Assembly: GCA_026770585.1 (NCBI GenBank) | Contig: MU646562.1 | Coordinates: 190,577 to 202,243 of the forward strand | Length of the DNA: 11,667 bases | Direction of reading: 5' to 3' | DNA from: Baffinella frigidus | Lineage: Eukaryota; Cryptophyceae; Cryptomonadales; Baffinellaceae | Position numbers and translations under genes: made by a program | Notes under the pieces: generated by a model | What the model was told of the DNA's origin: nothing | Database searches by the model: none | What the model saw: the letters and a program-made list of their open reading frames with translations, nothing else | Shown: piece after piece, positions 1 to 6,300 of the stretch | Position numbering within the stretch: the first letter of the stretch is position 1 | How the letters are laid out: each line of letters begins with the position of its first letter

Positions 1-243
1 TCTCTCCCCCTCTCTCTGCCTGCACCAGCCTGCCGGCGGCACCTAGCCAGCCAGCAGTGCAGGGTTTAGGGTGTGCACCTGGGGTAAACCCGGAGCGGTC
101 CGGGCCGTTTCATCCGTTGCACTCGGCTAGTTCGAGGGGTACGAGTTTCGGGTTTCGGGTTTCGGGTTTCGGGGCACTGTAGAAAGGCCATGCCTCCTTT
201 TGGATCACACCAAGGCTCCCCGTACAGAGGATTGCGGCAGTAC
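1..243. other. Left margin: CT-rich tract and short TTTCGGG repeats
   Basis: The first 20 bases are CT-rich. A TTTAGGG-like fragment lies at 60-75 and three to four TTTCGGG units at 145-174. It is probably RCC1-gene intron, read from the - strand, but I found no further RCC1 repeat here. Confidence 0.4.
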
Positions 244-297
244 CACGAGGGTCGGAGGCTGCTGGTCGCGCTGATGCCCCGTCCCGAGCCGGAACTC
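244..297 (-). pseudogene. Partial copy of the RCC1-repeat exon
   Basis: On the - strand it encodes EFRLGTGHQRDQQPPTLV and is followed by GTACTG, closely matching the 3' half and donor of exon 699-805. The WGRG half is missing: the copy breaks off at the GAGTTC that encodes Glu-Phe. It is an exon-edge duplication with its donor, perhaps unused. Confidence 0.7.
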
Positions 298-337
298 GGG
301 GGTATCCCTCAAGTGGCCAGTAGGCTCATACGCCCTA
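292..337 (+). repeat. 46-bp direct repeat, copy 1
   Basis: Almost identical to 465-510 (one visible difference, in the run of G). Both begin at GAACTCG, the same hexamer at which the RCC1 exon copy breaks off, pointing to a recurrent junction. Confidence 0.85.
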
Positions 338-400
338 CCGTAAGGCCCTAGGACCTGCCTAGGACCTCAGGGAGTCTATGTGGACCCCCTGGCCACTTAA
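311..400. repeat. Short inverted-repeat element ending in AAGTGGCCAG
   Basis: Begins AAGTGGCCAGTAGG and ends with CTGGCCACTT; internally it contains CCTAGGACCTGCCTAGGACC. The ends form a terminal inverted repeat of about 10 bp. It resembles the other CCTAC/CCTAGG palindromes in the window but is shorter. Confidence 0.5.
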
Positions 401-464
401 AGGATAGGGTTTCGTGCTTAGTTGGTAGTCTCTAGTGTTTCGGATTTCGGGTTTCGGGTAGAGA

Positions 465-510
465 GAACTCGTGGGTATCCCTCAAGTGGCCAGTAGGCTC
501 ATACGCCCTA
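465..510 (+). repeat. 46-bp direct repeat, copy 2
   Basis: Second copy of the 292-337 segment, flanked on both sides by TTTCGGG-type repeats. Confidence 0.85.
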
Positions 511-698
511 TCGGGTTTCGGGATTCGGGACACTTGAGCGTTCAGGGGTGTGAGGGCGCCCCACCACGCCAGATTCTGCCAAGAGGTTGCCAAAAGTCAA
601 TTTCCCCTGCAGGCAGTGGTTTTCAAAAGTCAAAGTCCTATCCTGTAAGGTTCTGAAAAATTGGACCCCCTCCTGGGCAGTGACGTGGCAGGGGGTAC

Positions 699-805
699 CA
701 CGATGGTCGGAAGGTGCTGGTCGCGCTGATGGCCCGTCCCGAGGCGGAACTCGTCCCCGCGCCCCCAGACGTAGATCGAGTACTCCCCGAGCCGCGTCCC
801 GCCCC
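699..805 (-). CDS. RCC1-repeat exon
   Basis: Read on the - strand after ACTCCAG, it encodes GGTRLGEYSIYVWGRGDEF followed by RLGTGHQRDQHLPTIV and ends at GTG before a GTACCC donor. The Y-x-W-G-x-G-x-x-x-x-L-G-x-G-x-x-x-D-x-x-x-P-x-x-V pattern is the RCC1 repeat signature. Entry needs one base from the previous exon, and 1209-1269 supplies it. The opposite-strand reading of the same stretch is open too but matches nothing I know. Confidence 0.8.
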
Positions 806-2629
806 CTGGAGTGTTTCTTGTTCAGGCCTTCATGAGGCGCACGCCGCTTCTGTGTTTCAATATCGTGTTTTTCAGGCGTGTCCAGTTTGTACCGCGCACA
901 GCGCGGTCTCGTCCACAGCTCTCCCGATAGAGCGGCCTTCCACGGACGCGACTGATTTTTAAACACAGAAAAAACGTTTTTTTCTCTTTCCCCAAAAAGT
1001 TGAGGCGCCGGACCACTCGAGAATGCTAGGGATCCTATTTATACGTGGGGTTGTAAATATTTGTACCAGGATAAGTTGTTCCAACCTCGAGACTGGCCAA
1101 TATATGGCTAGTTACGTGACCAATCCACGAAAGTTACTACACAAATGCCCACTTTTAAAAACACATTGGTTTTAAATAGGCCCCTGTAGCATTCTGGTGT
1201 GGGCGGACCTGACTTGGCCCCGCGTTTTTTGCCCTTGTCCACCGCGCTCTTCTTGACCAGTGACATGGCCTGCTTTCGGGTTTCGGGTTTATCGTTTCGG
1301 GTTTAGGGTTTCGGGTTTCGGGTTTAGGGTTTGGGGGTTGGGGGTTGGGGTTTAGGGATTAGGGTCCGGGGTTTAGGTAGTTTAGAGTTTTAGGGTTTAG
1401 GGGTTAGGGGTAAGGGGTTAGGGGTTAGGGGTTAGGGGTTAGAGGTTAGGGTTTAGGGGTTAGGGGTTAGGGGTTAGGGGTTAGGGTTTAGGGGTTAGGG
1501 GTTAGGGGTTAGGGGTAGGGTTTAGGGATTGGGGTTTACCGTGGAAAGCTTCTTGGCCGCCACGCCGCCGTGTGCGATGGGCTGGTCGAGGGTCGAGGGT
1601 TGAGGTTTTAGGTTGTAGGGTTTCGGGTTTAGGGCTGAGGTTTTAGGGTGCAGGGTTTAGGGTCTAGGGTTAAGGGTTTGGGGTTTGGGGGTGAAGGGTG
1701 AAGGGTGGGAGGGGTGGGGGGTGGGGTTCAGGGTGTAGGGTGTGTGGTGTAAAGTGTAGGGTGTAGGTTGTAGAGATTTGTGCTCAGGGATGAGGCATGA
1801 GGTCAGGGTTTGGGGTGTAGGGTGTAGGGGTGAGGGTGCGTGGTTTATGATGCAAGGTTTGGGGATTGTAGGGTGGTTCGCACATGTGAGAGCACCGGGT
1901 TCAGGATTCAGGGTGTAGGGTTCAGGGTGTAGGGTTCAGGGTGTAGCGCTCAGGGTGTAGGGTGAAGGGTGTAGGGTGAAGGGTGAAGGGATCAGGACTT
2001 GGGATGACACATGTGCGGGAGGCAGGGTGGCCACCAGCAACCCGTTGCAGCTTATAACCGGATCGGGTGCTGTAGTAATTTTCAGCTAAACCGAAGAAAT
2101 CTCTTTGGTATCTCCCGTCAGCAATTCGAGGTCCCTAGGGTTTCCTACCGCAGGGTCATAGGAAAGATGTATTTTAAAATCAAATACCCGAATCCTGGGG
2201 AGGATCCGATAAAAGCTGCTACGGGTTGCTGGTGGGGAGCATAGCTGCGTGGTGTGCGCACAGGGTGGAGCATAGCTGCGTGGTGAGTGCGCACACAACG
2301 TGTCCCGGTGGCGTGCTTCGCATGGATGCTGCACTAGGTTAGGTTGTGGGGTGTAGGGATGGTGGCGCTGGTGCGCACCTGTGAGATCACCCGGGTGCTG
2401 AGTGGGGTTCCGGTTGCGTGCTTCTCATGGTCGGACGCCGGGCTCTGAAGACCGCTCACGAGTCCCCCGCTGCTCCTCGATGGCAAGGCGAGCGACACGC
2501 CAGAGGCCACGCGGGAGGGGAACGACAGGCTAGGGACCACGCGGGAGTCGGCGCTGTTTTGGGCCAGGTCCTTGAACGAGAGTTTGCGGACTTGCGCCTT
2601 CAGCGATGGTGGCTCAGGGTGCATCGTGC
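699..2629 (-). CDS. RCC1-repeat protein gene (partial, exon-split)
   Basis: Four - strand segments join in phase: 2629-2379, 1581-1540, 1269-1209 and 805-699. The last encodes an unmistakable RCC1 repeat (blade of a seven-bladed propeller), a fold used in Ran GEFs and in many ubiquitin ligases, signalling proteins and photoreceptors. The product begins with a Ser-rich, probably disordered stretch, followed by a basic segment, KKSAVDKGKKRGAKS, which may be a nuclear localisation signal. The rest of the propeller should lie left of 699, and I could not trace it convincingly. Introns carry telomere-like repeats that are C-rich on this gene's sense strand. Which RCC1 subfamily it belongs to cannot be told from one repeat. 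Confidence 0.65.
1013..1202 (-). mobile_element. 190-bp MITE-like element, copy 1
   Basis: Bounded by inverted ends of the CCACTCGAGAATGCT type. In reverse complement it matches 7225-7421 and 8084-8274 along its whole length, including AAAAGTGGGCATTTGTG and the GATTGGTCACGTA core. It has no coding capacity. It fills about half of an RCC1-gene intron and its end lies 6 bp from the donor. A target-site duplication is not clear. Confidence 0.85.
1209..1269 (-). CDS. Basic-segment exon of the RCC1 gene
   Basis: After GAAAGCAG on the - strand it encodes AMSLVKKSAVDKGKKRGAKS plus one base (phase 1) before GTCCGC. Third positions are mostly G or C. It joins the RCC1 exon in phase. The donor lies only 6 bp from one terminus of the 190-bp MITE at 1013-1202. 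Confidence 0.55.
1274..1534 (+). repeat. Telomere-like array TTTCGGG, TTTAGGG, TTAGGGG
   Basis: Degenerate 6-8 bp units pass from TTTCGGG through TTTAGGG to a regular GGGGTTA block. It is internal, mixed in unit and flanked by unique exon-like islands, so it is not a chromosome end. On the - strand (sense for the RCC1 gene) it is C-rich. Confidence 0.9.
1540..1581 (-). CDS. Small exon of the RCC1 gene
   Basis: A 42-nt segment between CGACCAG and GTAAAC on the - strand encodes PIAHGGVAAKKLST in phase 0-0. It lies as a GC-rich island between two G-rich (+ strand) repeat arrays. It joins 2379 upstream and 1269 downstream in phase. There is no homology evidence; the call rests on splice sites, codon bias and its position as a unique island. 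Confidence 0.5.
1591..1995 (+). repeat. Degenerate G-rich array (GGGTGTA, GGGTTCA, GGGTGAA)
   Basis: About 400 bp of irregular 7-bp-like units in the RCC1 intron between exons 2379 and 1581. Positions 1689-1850 recur at 2841-3002. The stretch 1876-1905 inside it resembles the exon 2379 edge and donor. Confidence 0.85.
1689..1850 (+). repeat. 162-bp direct repeat, copy 1
   Basis: Near-identical to 2841-3002, including a non-repetitive core (AGAGATTTGTGCTCAGGGAT) that simple expansion of a short unit could not produce twice. This indicates segmental copying. Confidence 0.85.
2031..2234. mobile_element. MITE-like element with about 35-bp terminal inverted repeats
   Basis: Left end CCACCAGCAACCCGTTGCAG; the right end is its imperfect reverse complement (CTGCTACGGGTTGCTGGTGG). 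The match continues into the AGCTTATAACCGGATC region. The interior is AT-richer and noncoding. Confidence 0.75.
2237..2298 (+). repeat. Tandem duplication of about 28 bp
   Basis: GGAGCATAGCTGCGTGGTG with a following GCGCAC motif occurs twice in a row. It is followed at 2279-2330 by a degenerate copy of the 2379-2629 exon edge; on the - strand the shared residues are KHATGT. Confidence 0.75.
2379..2629 (-). CDS. 5' exon of the RCC1 gene, Ser-rich N-terminus
   Basis: On the - strand an ATG at 2624 opens an 82-codon frame that starts MHPEPPSLKAQVRKLSFKDL and becomes Ser/Val-rich. It ends in phase 0 at CAG before GTGCGC. About 78% of third positions are G or C. A stop lies just upstream in frame, so either the ATG is the start or the exon begins at 2629 after a GTGAG acceptor. 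Its 3' edge recurs at about 2279-2310 and 1876-1905. The + strand reading is also open and GC3-rich, so strand choice relies on the downstream exon chain. Confidence 0.5.
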
Positions 2630-2748
2630 CTCACGGGCGGGGCGTTCGCGTGCTGAGCAGCTCCTCGCCACCCTCCGCCGCAACCTGTCGGTGGTCAGGC
2701 GGGGTCAAGGAAAGTTTGCCAAGCAAATTTTACGAATAATGAAAGCAC

Positions 2749-2814
2749 CGATTGCATGCGGCATGGACTGATGGATCTCAGACACAGACGACACTGAAAC
2801 CGCAAGCGGCACGC
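2749..2814 (-). CDS. Weak 5' exon candidate of the RCC1 gene
   Basis: On the - strand an excellent pyrimidine tract and acceptor (CTCTCCCCTCTCGTGCAG) precedes a 66-nt open segment encoding VPLAVSVSSVSEIHQSMPHA and ending in phase 1 before GTGCTT. Phase fits both 3013-3070 upstream and 2629 downstream. Third-position GC is only moderate and there is no homology. Confidence 0.25.
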
Positions 2815-2840
2815 CTGCACGAGAGGGGAGAGGTCCGCTG

Positions 2841-3002
2841 GGGTGACGGGTGAAGGGTGGGAGGGGAAGGGTGTGGGGTTCAGGGTGTAGGGTGTATGGT
2901 GTAGGCTGTAGGGTGTAGGTTGTAGAGATTTGTGCTCAGGGATGAGGCATGAGGTCAGGGCTTGGGGTGTAGGGTGTAGGGGTGAGGGTGCGTGGTTTAT
3001 GA
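2841..3002 (+). repeat. 162-bp direct repeat, copy 2
   Basis: Second copy, 1152 bp to the right of the first. It is the rightmost block with the G-rich strand on +. Confidence 0.85.
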
Positions 3003-3012
3003 CGGTACGCAC

Positions 3013-3070
3013 CGTCGCGAGGCGCTCCCCTCAGGAGCTTCTCTTCTCGATCTTCCACCCGCTCGCCCCA
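3013..3070 (-). CDS. Weak upstream exon candidate of the RCC1 gene
   Basis: On the - strand the segment after TTTTTCAAG encodes the charged stretch WGERVEDREEKLLRGAPRD and ends in phase 1 at a good donor, GTGCGT. If real, the RCC1 gene reaches to within about 220 bp of the PIGT start. No homology is recognised. Confidence 0.25.
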
Positions 3071-3291
3071 CTTGAAAAATTTCAACTGTCTCGGTTTTGC
3101 TTTACAAAACAATCCACTTTTGGAGGTCAGGATGTTAACTTAACACACAATCTCGTTTGTGACCGGCCTCGTAACCTGTCCTCGCGAAGAAAATCCAAGG
3201 ATTTCCCCGAGCCCTCTTGTTTGTGGATGCTGAACGCCGTGTGAGGAGTGTAGCGGTGGCAGAGCAGCTCACGAGAGGGGGCAAGAACCGC

Positions 3292-3364
3292 ATGGCGCCA
3301 TCGGGACAGATGGCGCGGCTCGTCCTTGCCGCGATCCTGCCGATCCTGGTGTGCGCCGCGGCTG
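3292..3364 (+). CDS. PIGT: PIGT exon 1: start codon and signal peptide
   Basis: The ATG at 3292 is in frame with a second ATG at 3310. The second one starts a typical signal peptide, MARLVLAAILPILVCAAAG, so translation could begin at either. The exon ends after the first base of a Gly codon (phase 1) at a good donor, GTGAGC. PIG-T proteins are type I membrane proteins with a cleaved N-terminal signal, which fits. The frame is open a little further upstream but has no earlier ATG nearby. Confidence 0.8.
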
Positions 3365-6300
3365 GTGAGCTCCTCCCCGCCTCAAAGCCTCTCCCGGAGT
3401 CCATGCCGACAGTTGTTGGCGCCAAACCTTTCTGGGCCCTGGGCGAAGCGACGCCCGTGCCGCTCCCGCATGCTCGTGGGTGTTTAATGCTTTGATGCCC
3501 CGTGCCATCAACCTCCGTTTTCGGCGCTCCAGGCGAGGGGGAAACATTCACGGAGGACATGCTCGTTCGCCCGCTGCCGGACGGCAACGTGCTGACACAC
3601 CACCTCTTCCGAACGACCTGGCCTCTCCCGCCTCCTCCGCCCGGCAGGGCTGGTGCCGGCGCAGCAGGAGAGGGGGTCGAGGGGAGCGAGCACTTCGGGG
3701 TGTTCCCCAAGGTCCCCCCCCCCTCCCCCCGCCCCACCTCCCCCCGCCCATCCCCTCATCGCCGCCCCCCGCCCCCAGGTGGTGCGCGAGATGGTGCGGA
3801 TGTACAACGTGGGCGAGTTCCACCTCTCGTTCGCGCAAGGGCTCTGGCTCGACGACCGCTGGCACCTTCCCCAAACCCCTAAACCTCAAACCTCAAACCC
3901 CAAACCCTAAACCCTAAACCCTAAACTCTGAACCCTAAACCCTAAACCCTGAACCCTAAACCCTAAACCCTAAACCCTAAACCCTAATTACTTAACCCCA
4001 AAACCTAAACCCTAAACACTAAACACTAAACACTAAACACTAAACACTAAACACTAAACCCTAAACCCTAAACCCTAAACCCTACCCGTCTCACAAACCT
4101 GAAATCCTCTCGACGACCTCTGCCACCTTCCCTAAACCCTCAACCTAAGCTCTGTCTCGCTCAGATTGACCGACTATTCTCGAGTTGACATGCTGAGTGT
4201 GCGGTGCTTTTCCGTCAAGTTTCAAGCGGAAAAGAGCCCGGCCGCTCACCAAGTTGGTCATGACTGACTTTGGGCGTGTTTCTGGTAGGCCCTACAAATC
4301 CACACACCGGACTTTCAAGGGATTTCGAATAACTCTTAAGCGATAAAACCTACGACCCTACGGTAGGCAATCCATAGGGACGTAGGGAGGGTTCCTACGG
4401 AGAGGGCGAACAGAAATGGCTTAAATCTGAGCAGAAAACCCTTTCGTAGCCCGCTGTGTGGTCTCGTACGAATAGCGGGAACCAACTTGAGGCAAATCTC
4501 CGCGTGTGACCTGCCGTGGCAACGCAATCGACAGGGGACACTTGCCGGTGCCTGCGCCCCCGGGCGTCCACCTTTTTGCTATCTGAGGTGTGTTTTTATA
4601 ATTATTTTCGCCAAAACCACCCTTGAGATCTCCAACACCACCCTTGAGATAGCATAAAATATTATTCAATACTGACTCTGTTTTCGTATGGACTCGACAG
4701 AGAACACGCGGCGGTGCCCGCGCCCCCAGGCGTGCAGCTGCACGCGTGCTTCAAACAGATCTACATCATTCAAACCACCGTGTTGCTATCTTACCGGTGT
4801 GTTTTGTGCTATGGCACAGCTATGCCGAGGTAAGATAGCAAAATTCCACCCTTAAGATAGCACGAAACGGTGATGTAGATTGAATATTCTTCCATATGGA
4901 AACTATTTTAAATGTTTTGCATATGCACTTGTCCAGGGGCCACGCGCCGGTGCCCGCGCCCCCCGGCGTGCAGCTGCACGCGTGGTTCGCCCCGGAGGAC
5001 GGACCCGCCTCCGACGCCGCGCTCGGCACCAGGTTGCGAGCCCCTTCCCCTGTACTTTTTTTTCATTGCTCTCGAGCCTAGAATCAGTGGTCAAAAAATC
5101 TATGTTTGACTAGTCCCAGACTTTGCTTGGTGCTGATCCTGCCCGGTTTAGTCACCGACTTCTCCTGGTACTGAATATATGTATGTATTTATGGGTATGT
5201 ATGTATGCATGTATGTATGTATGTATGTATGTATGTATATGTATGTATATATATATAATAAAAACTGCCGAAAGTTGACGATGCTGATACTAAATTGTCG
5301 ACGTGTGTCATTGTTTCAGTCTTTTCGGGGCCAACAGATGCGAAAACCGCTCTCCACTCGAGGCCAGAAAGGTACTGTGTGTAAATGTGTTGTAGTGCCA
5401 CGACCTCGGTGTGTACTGGAATTGGTCACGTTGCTCACGCCGTAAGCGTGTGCAACGTGACCTGCCCTTGAAACCAAGACTTTTAGGAAGAAAGGGGGTT
5501 TTAAAACAAGTGCGTGTTGCAGGCTCGAGTCGATAAGCAGCATCCGCCATGTTCATAGGCCAACGCACTGAAAATGGGGTAGTTAGGCCTACGGTATTGA
5601 CTACGGTAGGCCGTAGGGGGCTAGGGGGGCTCCTACGAAAAACCCTACGGCCTACCGAAGGTAATACCGTAGGCCCAACTACCCCATTTTTAGTCCGTTA
5701 GCCTATTAATGTATGCCCTCCTCCCCCGTATGAACATTCCTGGATGAATGCTTTGTCGAACGCCACCTAAGGGGGGGAAGAGACTTTTTTTGAACGTACG
5801 ACGTCGGACCATCAACGTAAGGCGTCCTCGAAGTAAGTACTTGCGCGATACTGAATGAAGCCTTCAGGTGGCGGGGGTTGATCAACGCGCTCTCGGGGCT
5901 CTTCGGAGCGTCGCTCAACTTCCTCGAACCCGACACCCGCCACGCCCACCCGCGCCGCGCCCTACGCCCGGCCTCCTCCTACCTCAACAGGTCACACGCG
6001 GGAATCTCCGATACAAGTCAGGTTTTAATTTTGTACCGGGGTTTGCGGATCGAGGAAGATGCCCGGACGTGGAAAGGACGAGGAGGTGTGTTTCACTGGG
6101 GAGCGCACGCTCAGTCCGTACCACGGAACGAAACGTCGCGTTCTGAAAGTCTCGCGTGTGGTCCCGCCACGCCCACCCGCGCCGGGCGCTCCGCCCGGCC
6201 TCCTCCCACCTCACCAGGTCACACCAAGGGAATTCGCCCAACGTCAATCCTGAGATTTCATATGAAAACGGTTCTAATTTAAAACCTAAGGAATCAGTGA

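Larger units (their letters stand above)
2630..3291. promoter_or_regulatory. Divergent 5' region between the RCC1 gene and PIGT
   Basis: The two genes point away from each other here. The interval contains a G-rich repeat block (2841-3002) and a more ordinary, AT-richer stretch at about 3060-3200, the most likely core promoter of PIGT. I see no clear TATA box at a convincing distance. Two low-confidence RCC1-gene exons fall inside. The location is inferred from gene orientation. Confidence 0.4.
5033..5867 (+). other. PIGT intron 4
   Basis: 835 bp between GTTGCG and CCTTCAG. It holds the microsatellite, the hairpin at 5424 and the palindromic element. It is the only long PIGT intron before exon 10 without a telomere-like array. 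The 3' end has ordinary sequence with nothing recognised. Confidence 0.6.

Noticed and set aside
714-962. + strand frame LVALMARPEAELVPAPP with high GC3
   Set aside because: It looked like an exon and is repeated at 250-298, but the opposite strand encodes a clear RCC1 repeat over the same bases, so this is its shadow.
508-966. 152-codon open frame on the - strand
   Set aside because: It overlaps the RCC1 exon but in a different frame; the RCC1-matching frame is the real one, and this one has no domain.
1274-1534. True chromosome-end telomere
   Set aside because: Units are mixed and interrupted, arrays of both polarities lie inside genes, and unique coding sequence continues on both sides.
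2086-2334. 82-codon - strand frame at the RCC1 intron
   Set aside because: It runs through an inverted-repeat element and a tandem duplication and lacks GC3 bias.
3135-3737. 200-codon open frame on the - strand
   Set aside because: It lies antisense to PIGT exons 1 and 2 and has no recognisable domain; a GC-rich shadow.
5179-5445. Met-Tyr-Val-Cys repeat frame
   Set aside because: ATGT microsatellite.
5555-5706. CRISPR or bacterial terminator reading of the palindromes
   Set aside because: No spaced direct repeats, eukaryotic introns all around, and related copies elsewhere; foldback or MITE elements explain them better.
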